DNA of 64,000 bases from Fen-1258 sp964441505 (lineage in GTDB: Bacteria > Bacteroidota > Ignavibacteria > Ignavibacteriales > Melioribacteraceae), in NCBI GenBank assembly GCA_964441505.1, contig CAYTUV010000004.1, positions 81,193 to 145,192 of the forward strand, given 5' to 3'. Each line of letters starts with the position of its first letter. Position 1 is the stretch's first letter. The position numbers were made by a program, and so were the translations under genes. The notes beneath the pieces are model-generated. The model saw only the letters and a list, made by a program, of their open reading frames with translations, was not told the origin of the DNA and did not search any database. Shown here in pieces: positions 27,355 through 36,182 of this stretch.

Positions 27355-27395
27355 AGCAGGTTGTTTTATAGTGCGAAAATTTATAAGAGAAGAAA

Positions 27396-28364
27396 ATGAA
27401 AAATATATTGGTTGTTTTTACCGGCGGAACTATTTCTATGCGAATAGATGAGAAAACTAAATCAGCGATTCCGTTTTTTCGTGGTGAAGAATTAGTCGAA
27501 ATGATTCCGGAGGCCAGGGCTCTAGCAAATATTTCGGCATTTGAATTTGGAAATTATCCGGGTCCCCATATCACACCGGAGTTAATGCTGGAGTTATCCA
27601 AAAAAATTAAAGAATTTATTAAGCGCAGTGAGGTGGATGGAATCATTATTACTCACGGAACAGACACACTCGAAGAGACCGCTTACTTTTTAGACCTTAC
27701 AATCAAAACCGAGAAACCAATTGTAATTATTGGGGCAATGAAGACAAGCAGTGAGCCAGACTGGGATGGACCTAAAAACCTTTTGAACGCAATTCATATC
27801 TGCAACAACCCAAACAGCCAGGGTCTTGGGGTGCTAGTTTGTCTTAATGGAGAGATTAATGCGGCAAGCGAAGTAACGAAAACACATACCGAGGACATCG
27901 AAACCTTCCGCAGTCTGGATTTTGGAACACTTGGATTTGTTGACAAAGGAAAAGTCATTTATAACCGGTTGCCCCGCAAGTTCGAAACAATCGAAACGGA
28001 AAAAATTATCTCTAATGTCGATCTAATTAAGGTTTATGCCGGAATGGATAAAAAGTTTTTTTGCTACTCTGCAGACACAGGAGTGGAGGGTGTTGTTGTT
28101 GAAGCAATGGGAGTTGGCAATGTTCCGCCACCAGTTTTTGATGGAATAAAACATCTTGTAGAAAAGAAGATTCCTGTTGTTTTGGTCTCCCGCTGTCCGG
28201 CCGGAGAAACTCTTGATAGCTATGGATATTCCGGTGCGGGTAAATGGCTAAAACAAATGGGAGTGATATTTGCGGATTATCTTAATGGTCAGAAAGCAAG
28301 AATTAAATTGATAGTGTGTCTTGGGCAAACCACGAATCACGATGAATTAAGAAAACTGTTTTGA
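27396..28364 (+). CDS. L-asparaginase (type I-like)
   Basis: The 322-residue amidohydrolase deaminates asparagine to aspartate and ammonia. Both catalytic threonine motifs are visible: FTGGTIS (Thr12) and ITHGTDTLEETAYFLD (Thr89, Asp90). The lysine of the second triad lies in IIGAMKTSSEPDWDGPKNLLNA. No signal peptide is present, so it is probably cytoplasmic. The first gene to the right of the candidate origin, it has its own promoter and is divergent from dnaA. GAGAAGA precedes the ATG. Confidence 0.9.
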   Translation: MKNILVVFTGGTISMRIDEKTKSAIPFFRGEELVEMIPEARALANISAFEFGNYPGPHITPELMLELSKKIKEFIKRSEVDGIIITHGTDTLEETAYFLDLTIKTEKPIVIIGAMKTSSEPDWDGPKNLLNAIHICNNPNSQGLGVLVCLNGEINAASEVTKTHTEDIETFRSLDFGTLGFVDKGKVIYNRLPRKFETIETEKIISNVDLIKVYAGMDKKFFCYSADTGVEGVVVEAMGVGNVPPPVFDGIKHLVEKKIPVVLVSRCPAGETLDSYGYSGAGKWLKQMGVIFADYLNGQKARIKLIVCLGQTTNHDELRKLF

Positions 28365-28382
28365 ATGTGATGACAGAGCACT

Positions 28383-28633
28383 ATGAAACCAAAACGGAAC
28401 TATTAAATTTTTTTCGCCGTGGATTGGAACAATTGTAATTCTGCCGGTTGTGGTTTATTACATTATTGATGGCGGCCGTTTCACATTCATTGATTATGTC
28501 AATCTTCTTACCCACGAGGGCGATCACAGGATCTTTCTTTTTCGGAATTGGTATTTTAATTTTTGTTATAGCACCTCTGATTCCGCTATTCATCAAAGAG
28601 CACGAACGTGCAAACATCTCCCTCAATCTTTAA
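28383..28633 (+). pseudogene. Frameshifted remnant of a small membrane protein with HEGGH-type motif
   Basis: The reading frame is split. From the ATG at 28383 the frame stops after 7 codons. A shifted frame then reads PWIGTIVILPVVVYYIIDGG, then FIDYVNLLTHEGDH, and another frame continues FFFGIGILIFVIAPLIPLFI to a TAA at 28631. Joined, they resemble a family of short membrane proteins with a conserved FxDYxNLxxHEGGH segment (metal-site-like). Here the motif reads HEGDH and at least two frameshifts are present. The gene looks dead. It lies between asparaginase and a convergent gene. Confidence 0.6.
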
Positions 28634-28641
28634 TCTCATTA

Positions 28642-31600
28642 TCACTTTTTGTTCCGAAGCGTTTGCCACGACATTAATCTGCGTAAATGAAACATATCGT
28701 TGTAGTCCCGGTTAAGATTGATAAGAGCGATATAATATCCAACAACTTTTTCATAATCGGTCATATGTAAAGCCGAAACAGCCCCCAGATAATAGTAACT
28801 TTCTGCATCTATCAATTTAATCAGATCCGGATTAGCGCGGATAATTTTTTCGACACGGGTGCACATCTCTCCAGCGGCTGTGTACTCGCTGTTTTGTAAA
28901 AATCCTTTTGTAAGCTGCAGATATACCTTAATTAAAGAAACGCTGTCGCGTTTTGTGGTTCTGATAAAAGCCACGGCTTCACGTTCTAGGGAAAATAATT
29001 TCATAAATGTAGTAGCGTTTGTTTTTTCTAAAACCAATTTGTTGTTATAGTCTTTTATTACCTGAGCGGAATCCGGGAATAGTGAAATCAAATTTTCTAA
29101 AATTGTTGTGCTGGAACCGGCCAGACTGAGGTTTTTATATGATTTGGAAAACAGAACGTTGGCAGTGTAATCTCTCGGATACAGTTCTAATAAATATTTT
29201 GACATTCCGAATGCAAACCTTGCATTAACATTTGTCTTATGAAGATACTGAACAGTGTTGATGATGTTGTTTTTATCCGGAGGGAATTTCTTTACAAACT
29301 CTTTTATCAACAAGCCATTGGATGAAATATCAAACTTTTCGTCGAACGAATAGATGTAAGAGGATTGTTTTCCCACATAAAAAGCTTTTGGGGCAATGAA
29401 TTCAAGAATTGGGTGAATTTCAGAATTGATCGGCCTGTCGGCGGCCATTGTAAAAAACCCTCGAGGCGAGACCGACTGGCATGACAAAAACGTAAAAAGG
29501 TTTGAAATTCCTATTCTCTCAAAATCTTCCTTAATTGTTGAGACAAGAAACTTTTTTTGCAGAAGTTCGGTGTTTAACCTCAATTCCTTTTTGGAACCAA
29601 CAAGAATTATATCGTTTGCAACTGAATTCCACATCTGCGCATTTGGAAACACAGACGAAAACGTATTAATAACAAGTTTTACTACATTGTCATCTGCCTC
29701 ATAAAGGTGAAACCACTGAACCATAATTCCATCTGAATTCAACTTTGCCAAGCATTTTTCGAAATATTCTTTGGAGAACAAATTTCCTATCCCGGCGATC
29801 CATGGATTTGACGGTTCGGAAATTATAACATCATATTTCTCTTTTGATAATTTTAAGAGAGTAACCGCATCCTCGTTAACTAACCGTAGGCGTGGGTCAT
29901 TTGTGCAGGCTCTGTTTTCTTTTTCAAAATATTTTGCAGCGTTGATAACTTCCTTGGATATCTCGGCACAGGTGATCTTATCGACGGGATGAGTCAGAAC
30001 GGAACCAATTGTTGTTCCACTTCCAAATCCGACCACAAAAATATTTTTTGGATTCGGGTGCAGCATCATCGGAATTTGAGCAAGTAAAACCTGGGTGGGC
30101 ATATCAAAGTATGAACTAGCATCCGGCTTGCCGTTGATGATCAGTCTCTTGTTGTCGGGATTGACCATAGATTGGGTAACGGCAACAGTTGCGTTTCGCC
30201 CCTCTTCATAAAACACTATTTTTTCATTAAGTGAATTTTTTGAAAACTCTTCGAATGAAGATGGCGATATTCCGCCAAACGATCTGAACACACCCTTTAT
30301 CATTATGTTCTCGTTCCATGCAGGAAAAAGAAAAATATAGAACAAAAACACCCCCACAAAGAAGACAGACGCCGCGACTCTCCAAGTAGAAGAAAAAAGT
30401 TGTGAATACCAGAAGAGTATTATAGCGGCAAAAAGGTTTAACGCAATTCCGATTTCAAACGATCCCTTTATTCCCAAAAATGGAATGAATACCACCCCCG
30501 TTAGAATTACTCCACCCACAGTTCCTATTGTGTTCACAGAAAATATTCTTCCAACGGAAAAGCCCACTTTATTGTTTGACCGCGAGATTATTTCTGTTGC
30601 AACTGGAAGAGCCATTCCCATAAAGAGTGTTGGAAAAAACATCAGAGCAAAACAGATTAAAAATTCGGCAACGAGAAATATTTCAAACGACTGCGGGGTT
30701 TTGGAAAAAATTATTGACACCCTCCAAAGGAAATAAGGAAGCCGTTCATAAAACAGAAGCACCAGCATTGTTGAAAAAGCTATAGCCGTCTGAGTGAATG
30801 CAAGGAGCTTCACATAATTATACTTGATAAAATATTTCCGTGAGACGATTAAACTGCCAATAGTGATCCCTCCGATGAAGGCCATCAACATTATCGAGAA
30901 GGCGTATGTCGATGAACCAAAAAAATTGATAAGTAAGCGCACCCAGACCATTTCATAAATAAGTGCGGCCATTCCGGAAATTCCGGCAACCATCACAACG
31001 GCCGCGGCCGTTTTTTTGCCGACACCTACCAACGTAGTCGTCACTTCAGTCTCGTTGTTCGGCCCAGATGAATCCGGCAAAACATTTTTATTCTTTATTG
31101 ATAACACGAAACCCGCTAGTCCGGCCAGAATATTTAAGAATGCCGTAGCATAAATTGTAATATTCAGGCCAAACTCTTTGATCAAAACAAATCCGGCAAA
31201 AAACACTCCGATAACAGCGCCAAAAGAATTTAGAAAATAAAGCAAAGCTATTTCTTTTCGGGCATCTTGGATCTTATCCACAAAAAATTTACTTAACACA
31301 GGAAGAGTACCGCCCATTGCGGTTGTCGGGGCAAGTAACAATAGCGCAGCCACGAAAAATCTTAACACAGTAAACAAGAAATTTTGAGACGAAACATTTA
31401 AACCGGAAGCGGCAGAAAGAAATAGATTTCCAATAAGTGTGCTCAGAGTTGGATATAAAAGGCAATAGACGCCGATGAACAACTCCAGCGCAGAGTAAAT
31501 CTTAACCGGATTTTTTAATGCATCTGATTTTTTGCCGAAAAGATAGTTTCCTAATGCAAGTCCACCCAGAAAAGTGGCAAGCACTGTCATCTGTGCGTAA

Positions 31601-31725
31601 GTTGTATTGCCCAAGAACAAACTCAGGTATTTAAACCAAACGATTTGATAAATCAGCCCCGCAATTCCACTAACAATAAAAAGCAGAGAGATTATTGCTT
31701 TCATATTTTGTCTATGAGCGTTCAT
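28642..31725 (-). CDS. Fused MFS-type transporter/spermidine synthase-like protein
   Basis: This 1027-residue protein has about 12 or more membrane helices in residues 1-480, in two MFS-like halves that repeat GGLALGNYLFGKK- and FIGGITIGSLIVSRK-type loops. A spermidine-synthase-fold domain follows at about 500-740, with VVGFGSGTTIGSVL, the acidic ribose-binding CAEISKEVINAAKYF and IISEPSNPWIAGIGNLFSKEY. The last 290 residues are helical and TPR-like. Family members occur widely, but the aminopropyl transfer activity is unproven and the carried substrate unknown. It is convergent with the preceding remnant, and its start lies 140 bp from the antiporter gene. Confidence 0.87.
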   Translation of the reverse strand: MNAHRQNMKAIISLLFIVSGIAGLIYQIVWFKYLSLFLGNTTYAQMTVLATFLGGLALGNYLFGKKSDALKNPVKIYSALELFIGVYCLLYPTLSTLIGNLFLSAASGLNVSSQNFLFTVLRFFVAALLLLAPTTAMGGTLPVLSKFFVDKIQDARKEIALLYFLNSFGAVIGVFFAGFVLIKEFGLNITIYATAFLNILAGLAGFVLSIKNKNVLPDSSGPNNETEVTTTLVGVGKKTAAAVVMVAGISGMAALIYEMVWVRLLINFFGSSTYAFSIMLMAFIGGITIGSLIVSRKYFIKYNYVKLLAFTQTAIAFSTMLVLLFYERLPYFLWRVSIIFSKTPQSFEIFLVAEFLICFALMFFPTLFMGMALPVATEIISRSNNKVGFSVGRIFSVNTIGTVGGVILTGVVFIPFLGIKGSFEIGIALNLFAAIILFWYSQLFSSTWRVAASVFFVGVFLFYIFLFPAWNENIMIKGVFRSFGGISPSSFEEFSKNSLNEKIVFYEEGRNATVAVTQSMVNPDNKRLIINGKPDASSYFDMPTQVLLAQIPMMLHPNPKNIFVVGFGSGTTIGSVLTHPVDKITCAEISKEVINAAKYFEKENRACTNDPRLRLVNEDAVTLLKLSKEKYDVIISEPSNPWIAGIGNLFSKEYFEKCLAKLNSDGIMVQWFHLYEADDNVVKLVINTFSSVFPNAQMWNSVANDIILVGSKKELRLNTELLQKKFLVSTIKEDFERIGISNLFTFLSCQSVSPRGFFTMAADRPINSEIHPILEFIAPKAFYVGKQSSYIYSFDEKFDISSNGLLIKEFVKKFPPDKNNIINTVQYLHKTNVNARFAFGMSKYLLELYPRDYTANVLFSKSYKNLSLAGSSTTILENLISLFPDSAQVIKDYNNKLVLEKTNATTFMKLFSLEREAVAFIRTTKRDSVSLIKVYLQLTKGFLQNSEYTAAGEMCTRVEKIIRANPDLIKLIDAESYYYLGAVSALHMTDYEKVVGYYIALINLNRDYNDMFHLRRLMSWQTLRNKK

Positions 31726-31824
31726 ATTATATCCTTACGCAAAAGAGTTGCTGGCAATTTAATAAAGGTTTTTGGGAAAATTGTGACTCGGTGCAAAGAA
31801 AATTGATTTTGGCAAGAGACCATG

Positions 31825-31853
31825 AGTGTGGAAATATTGTAAACTTCCACACT
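31825..31853. terminator. Hairpin between the antiporter and MFS/synthase genes
   Basis: AGTGTGGAA and TTCCACACT form a 9-bp perfect stem with an 11-nt loop, 13 bp after the antiporter stop on the minus strand. The T-run lies on the plus side, so terminator function for the minus strand is doubtful. Confidence 0.35.
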
Positions 31854-31865
31854 TTTAGAACCTTG

Positions 31866-33158
31866 CTACAAGAAAATTAATTGGACTATTATAAAAATGG
31901 GCAGAAGAATGATTAGCGAAAACTTGTAGATGTAAGCAAAGAAATCGGGCATCTTAATATTGTTCTCTTCCGCAACGGCCTTTACCATAAAATTTGGTCC
32001 GTTGCCGATGTATGTCATAGAACCGAAGAATACTGCGCCCACAGAAATTGCTTTTAGAATTTCTTCAGGGATACCGGCAACCAACGTTCCGGTGTTAATG
32101 CCTAAGCCCATTGCAAGAGAATGAAAGGTTACGGCTGTTGGAGTGTTGTCAAGAAAACTGCTCAAGGCGCCGGTGAAATAATAAAATTGATTTACTGACG
32201 TAACCCCAAGAATCTTTGCGTTTGATTCAAGAAAGAGCAGACAGGGAACCATTGTTACAAAAATACCAAGGAACAAATAAGCAACTTCTTTAATCGGTTC
32301 CCATGTAAAATTGTTTGATACTCTCAACAAGTTGGACGTAAAGAGAAGAGAGAGAATTCCCATTCCGAGTATCGCGCCTTCGCGGATAAATTTGAAGTAA
32401 TTATTCTCTCTGATAAACGGCAGATACTGTTCGTTTAAAAATGCGACTGACAACACTATACCTATAAGCCAAATGAAATTTAAATTCCCCTGTACCTTTA
32501 TAGGGTGAATGTTCAACCTATCGGCAATTATTGCTTTTGCTGGTTCCCTTTTGTGATAGTAAGAATCAACTACAAAGTATACAATTAGCAGAAGAAGGTT
32601 CGTTAGAAACCATTCCGGAGTTAATTTTAAAAACCATGTAAACGGCGCACCACGTAGATACATCATGAACAACGGCGGATCTCCAAGTGGAGTTAATAGA
32701 CCGCCGCAATTGGCAATTATTCCAATAAAGAAGAGAATTGTGTGTACTTTAAAAACTCTCTCTTTATTAGTCTGAATTACCGGTCTGATTAGCAGCATTG
32801 CCGCGCCGGTTGTTCCCATAAAAGAAGCAAGCACAGCCCCGATTGCCAGAAACAAAGTGTTGACAGCCGGCTTGGCTTCGATATCACCCGTAAGATAAAT
32901 ACCGCCAGTTATTGTAAAGAGAGCACCAAGAAGAATGATAAAAGGAACGTAGTCGAAAACAATCGTTTCAAGAAGTTTCTCACTTAATCCAGCGGTAAAC
33001 AGATAAATAATAATTGGTATGCTTAACACAACGGCAACGATGAGCTTGTTTTTATTTTTCTCCCAAAAATGGTTAAAGAAAAGCGGGAAAACTGCGATTG
33101 ATAAAAGCATTAAAATAAAAGGCAGCATTGTGAGAATTGGAATATTGGTATGTTGCAT
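31866..33158 (-). CDS. Na+/H+ antiporter-like membrane protein (NhaD/IT superfamily)
   Basis: This 430-residue inner-membrane protein has about 12 hydrophobic helices. The two reentrant-loop motifs of the ion transporter superfamily are visible: ASFMGTTGAAMLLIRP and FLDNTPTAVTFHSLAMGLG. Between them lies NCGGLLTPLGDPPLFMMYLRG, typical of NhaD-like sodium/proton antiporters. It probably exchanges Na+ for H+. An organic-anion carrier of the same fold cannot be excluded. The C-terminus lies on hydrophobic helices without a soluble domain. It appears monocistronic. Confidence 0.82.
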   Translation of the reverse strand: MQHTNIPILTMLPFILMLLSIAVFPLFFNHFWEKNKNKLIVAVVLSIPIIIYLFTAGLSEKLLETIVFDYVPFIILLGALFTITGGIYLTGDIEAKPAVNTLFLAIGAVLASFMGTTGAAMLLIRPVIQTNKERVFKVHTILFFIGIIANCGGLLTPLGDPPLFMMYLRGAPFTWFLKLTPEWFLTNLLLLIVYFVVDSYYHKREPAKAIIADRLNIHPIKVQGNLNFIWLIGIVLSVAFLNEQYLPFIRENNYFKFIREGAILGMGILSLLFTSNLLRVSNNFTWEPIKEVAYLFLGIFVTMVPCLLFLESNAKILGVTSVNQFYYFTGALSSFLDNTPTAVTFHSLAMGLGINTGTLVAGIPEEILKAISVGAVFFGSMTYIGNGPNFMVKAVAEENNIKMPDFFAYIYKFSLIILLPIFIIVQLIFL

Positions 33159-33278
33159 TAAAAGAATCCGGTTGAGTTAAAGACTGAACCAAACTTATAG
33201 CACAAGTGAATTCTTATCAACAAAAAAATAAATATTATGCAGAAGTGAAAACCTCAAATGAATCGAGGATGAAATGAA

Positions 33279-33659
33279 TTATTTCTTCAGAAGGTCTCTG
33301 ATCTGAGTTAGAAGCATAACTTCTTCGCTCGGTTTAGGAGGTTCAGCTAGTTTTGCTTCCTCTTTTTTCTTCAAGCGATTCAGAGTTTTTATCATTATGA
33401 AAATAGCAAACGCCACAATAATAAAATCGATAACAGTGTTTAGAAACATTCCGTATTTAATAACAACGCCGCCCGTTAGAGTAATGGACAAACCGCTGAA
33501 ATCAATACCACCAACCAGCAAACCAATAGGGGGCATTATAACATCAGCTACTAGAGAAGAAACGATTTTACCAAACGCGGCTCCGATGATAATACCAACT
33601 GCCATGTCAACTACATTACCCTTCATGGCAAAAGCTTTAAACTCGTCAACCATCTTCAT
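33279..33659 (-). CDS. mscL: Large-conductance mechanosensitive channel
   Basis: The 126-residue channel opens under membrane tension to release solutes during hypo-osmotic shock. The first helix and pore lining are clear (EFKAFAMKGNVVDMAVGIIIGAAFGKIVSSLVADVIMPPIG). The second membrane helix is TVIDFIIVAFAIFIMIKTLNRL, and the cytoplasmic bundle is KKKEEAKLAEPPKPSEEVMLLTQIRDLL. Length is slightly under the E. coli protein. The ATG has GGAG 9-10 bp upstream. Confidence 0.95.
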   Translation of the reverse strand: MKMVDEFKAFAMKGNVVDMAVGIIIGAAFGKIVSSLVADVIMPPIGLLVGGIDFSGLSITLTGGVVIKYGMFLNTVIDFIIVAFAIFIMIKTLNRLKKKEEAKLAEPPKPSEEVMLLTQIRDLLKK

Positions 33660-33708
33660 GGAAGTACTCCTGTTTTATTCGTTGAAATGTTTTTCGAAAA
33701 AGACTTGA

Positions 33709-34779
33709 TTAACTATGTTTTAAGATATCCAAATAATCTTTATATGCAAACATGCGATTTCGCTGCTGCCCGGTAATTTCTTCCAGAATCTTTTCCTCAA
33801 GAAATTTTGTTATAACAACATTTGCCGTCTGCTTGTTGAGATTGAGTTCTTTTGTTATGAATGAAAGAGAAATAATTGGTCTATTGAAAAGAAGATCAAA
33901 AAATTTTAAGGAAGCAGAGGACACAAATTCTTTGTTCAAAATTCGTTGGTAATCGTTTTGCTCAAGACTAGATATTTTTTTTATCGTTGCAATTGTATGA
34001 ATTGCCGCATCAATTACGATGCGAAGAAAAAATTTGATCCAGCTTTCCCAACTTCTATTTTTTTCCAAATCTTCAAGTCTGTCAAAATACTCTGCCCGTC
34101 TTCTATGAAGTTGTTCTGAAATTTGAAGCGTCGGTGCAGTTAATCTCTTTTTCCACAATAGATGAATTTGGAATAGAATTCTTCCTACAAGTCCATTCCT
34201 GCTTGAGAAAGGATGAATCATTTCAAATTGTGCGTGAATCAATGCAGCATTCACAATTACCGGATAAGAAATATTAGAAGCTATATAGTGTTCAAGTCCT
34301 TGCATTAGTGCCGGTATCTCTTGAGGTTGAGGCGGAATATATTTTGCGTTTGATTGATTTGTTGAATATTGTCCGACAAAAGTTTGAGCTTCTCGAAAGA
34401 CACCAAAAGGACCGCTCTCACTCGCGCCGTCTCTAAATAATTCTTTATGAATTGATTTTATGATGTGCGAAGAACTGGAAACATTTCGTAATAACTTTTG
34501 CCCGAGCGAAAGCGAACTTATGTAATTGTTAATTTTCCGCAATTCTGTTTTATCATCCTGAACCAACAACTTGAATAAATTTTGCAATGATAACTTTAAA
34601 TCATCAACCAAATTGCTATTAAATGCTTCAAGAAGAGTGAGCGTTGAAATGATAAAATGGTTCTCAGGTAGAATGCTGATGGCTCCATCAAGTTGATACA
34701 ACAACTTATCCGCCTCATTAATCAAGGCAAATGTTTCTGAATCAAGACGGATTTTAGGCTCTGGTGGGAGTGGATTCAT
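33709..34779 (-). CDS. Fic-domain protein with degenerate active-site motif
   Basis: The 356-residue protein has the Fic_N-type N-terminal helix region, a Fic core and a C-terminal winged-helix-like part (ISLSFITKELNLNKQTANVVITKFLEEKILEE). Fic enzymes usually transfer AMP to a target hydroxyl. The motif HPF-x-(D/E)-GNGR-x-GR here reads HPFSSRNGLVGR at His189. The catalytic His and Asn are kept, but the acidic metal ligand (D/E) is Ser, the first Gly is Arg and the phosphate-binding Arg is Leu. AMPylation may therefore be weak, altered (another nucleotide) or lost. It is encoded alone. Confidence 0.87.
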   Translation of the reverse strand: MNPLPPEPKIRLDSETFALINEADKLLYQLDGAISILPENHFIISTLTLLEAFNSNLVDDLKLSLQNLFKLLVQDDKTELRKINNYISSLSLGQKLLRNVSSSSHIIKSIHKELFRDGASESGPFGVFREAQTFVGQYSTNQSNAKYIPPQPQEIPALMQGLEHYIASNISYPVIVNAALIHAQFEMIHPFSSRNGLVGRILFQIHLLWKKRLTAPTLQISEQLHRRRAEYFDRLEDLEKNRSWESWIKFFLRIVIDAAIHTIATIKKISSLEQNDYQRILNKEFVSSASLKFFDLLFNRPIISLSFITKELNLNKQTANVVITKFLEEKILEEITGQQRNRMFAYKDYLDILKHS

Positions 34780-34969
34780 TTTATTTTATAATCAGTATTT
34801 CGTGACTTAATATTGAATTAATTTTCGATTAAGTCAATATATTCTGACCTAATTCAGATTAATCAAAAAATAATTCGTAATTTTCTGACCTGGGACTGTG
34901 CCTGATCTATTAAAAATGAGGGGCCTACGGTTAATTAGTGCAAATAGAGAATGGATCTTGCAGATCTGC

Positions 34970-35332
34970 TTAATTTAGTAGATCTTCCTCTCTGTACAGC
35001 AATAGAATTGCTGCCTGAGAGACAATCACAAATTTTTCCTTTTCAATCTCAACTTCTATAGCATCTTTACGAAGAAATACGGCAAAATCCCCCTCGCGGG
35101 CTTGCAGCGGAATATACTTCGTAGATTTTTTGTCCCGCCACGGCTCATCATCATCGGCGGGCATTCCTATGGGGTATCCGGGACCAACTTTGATTACATA
35201 ACCACCCTGAACTTTTTCTTTTTCCTGAACACCCGGAGGAAGATAGAGGCCGCTGTTTGTTTTGTTAAGATTTTCTTCCGGCTTAACAAGTACACGGTCG
35301 CCAACAATTATTATTTTATCAGTGTTGATCAA
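34970..35332 (-). CDS. GroES/Cpn10-like co-chaperonin family protein, stand-alone
   Basis: The 120-residue protein reads IIIVGDRVLVKPEE...SGLYLPPGVQEKEKVQGGYVIKVGPG, the N-terminal half of GroES including a mobile-loop segment. It then has an extra acidic stretch (MPADDDEPWRDKKSTKYIP), and then EGDFAVFLRKDAIEVEIEKEKFVIVSQAAILL. No groEL is adjacent, and the protein is about 20 residues longer than GroES. It probably starts with TTG at 35332, because no in-frame ATG precedes the conserved GDRV. It may be a second, specialised co-chaperonin. A role with GroEL is inferred only. Confidence 0.78.
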   Translation of the reverse strand: MINTDKIIIVGDRVLVKPEENLNKTNSGLYLPPGVQEKEKVQGGYVIKVGPGYPIGMPADDDEPWRDKKSTKYIPLQAREGDFAVFLRKDAIEVEIEKEKFVIVSQAAILLLYREEDLLN

Positions 35333-35420
35333 AGCACTTCTTATTTTATTCTATCGTAAAATATGAAATGTAAAAGAGAGCATCAAATAATTATCTTCCG
35401 CAAAGCAAATTGGATTATTA

Positions 35421-36017
35421 ATGCAAGATTCATGGAACGCCCGCTACTCAGCGGCTGAATTTATTTATGGTACCGAACCAAATCAATTTTTGAAATACGA
35501 GCTTAGCAAAATCGTTCCCGGTAAAATTCTTTTTCTCGGTGAAGGAGAAGGAAGAAACGCCGTATACGCTGCAACGCTTGGCTGGGATGTTGATGCAGTT
35601 GATTACAGCAGTTCGGGAAAAGCTAAAGCCGAAATACTCGCCGTAGAGAAAAATGTGAAAATCAGTTACTCTGTTGAAGACCTTTCTATATATATACCAA
35701 AGCAAAATTATTATGATGTTGTGGTTCTTATCTATCTCCATTTAGAAGAAGAACTCAGGGAGAGAGTTCATCAAAATGCTCTGATGTCTTTGAATCCTGG
35801 CGGGAAAATTATTTTTGAAGCATTTGAAAAAGAACAACTAAAAAACGATTCCGGTGGGCCAAAGAACATGGAATTACTTTACTCGCTTCAGGATATAATT
35901 GAAGATTTTATCTGTCTTGAGTTTGAAAAACTTTCCAAAGAAATAATTGAATTGAATGAGGGGGAATATCACAAAGGAAAGGCGGTTGTTATTAGATTTA
36001 CGGGGAAAAAAGTATAG
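35421..36017 (+). CDS. Class I SAM-dependent methyltransferase (TehB-like)
   Basis: This 198-residue protein starts WNARYSAAEFIYGTEPNQFL, the typical opening of TehB/thiopurine-like methyltransferases. It then has the SAM-binding glycine loop ILFLGEGEGRNAVYAA, the acidic ribose contact DVDAVDYSS and the motif-IV-like YYDVVVLIYLHL. It is cytoplasmic with no membrane segment. Substrate unknown: relatives act on tellurite, thiols or small metabolites. It lies alone between the GroES-like gene (divergent) and the TetR-led operon. Confidence 0.85.
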   Translation: MQDSWNARYSAAEFIYGTEPNQFLKYELSKIVPGKILFLGEGEGRNAVYAATLGWDVDAVDYSSSGKAKAEILAVEKNVKISYSVEDLSIYIPKQNYYDVVVLIYLHLEEELRERVHQNALMSLNPGGKIIFEAFEKEQLKNDSGGPKNMELLYSLQDIIEDFICLEFEKLSKEIIELNEGEYHKGKAVVIRFTGKKV

Positions 36018-36115
36018 ATTAATACCCTCCTCGTCATCGCCAATCAAAGCCCACTAAATCAAAAAAGAGCAAAAAAGCCATGTTATAGAAAAACGGAAAC
36101 CACGGAAACTTTTTC

Positions 36116-36170
36116 TTGACAATTGAGTTTCCGTTTTCTATTTTGGAAACCAAAAAAACTAAAATAGTTT
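36116..36170 (+). promoter_or_regulatory. Promoter with inverted-repeat operator of the TetR-led export operon
   Basis: TTG (36116) plus 20 nt plus TATTTTGG (36139-36146) is a near-consensus Bacteroidota promoter; TTGACA/TATTTT at 17 nt also fits. An inverted repeat GTTTCC-N12-GGAAAC (36127-36150) spans the -7 element. A second one, AAACT-N5-AGTTT, lies at 36156-36170. More GGAAAC copies lie at 36095 and 36104. This is the expected position for TetR autorepression. Confidence 0.55.
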
Positions 36171-36182
36171 CTAAGGAAGAAA

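Larger units (their letters stand above)
26976..27395. other. dnaA upstream region, candidate oriC with DnaA-box-like words
   Basis: This 420-bp non-coding stretch lies between divergent dnaA and asparaginase. On the plus strand it holds TTATCCACA (26977-26985), TTATTAACA (27063-27071), TTATCAACA (27204-27212) and TTATTAACA (27215-27223), the last two only 2 bp apart. It also holds a 16-bp palindrome (27180-27195), a T-rich run near 27290-27310 and the promoter of the asparaginase gene. The cluster and divergent transcription fit an origin. Inference only. Confidence 0.5.
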
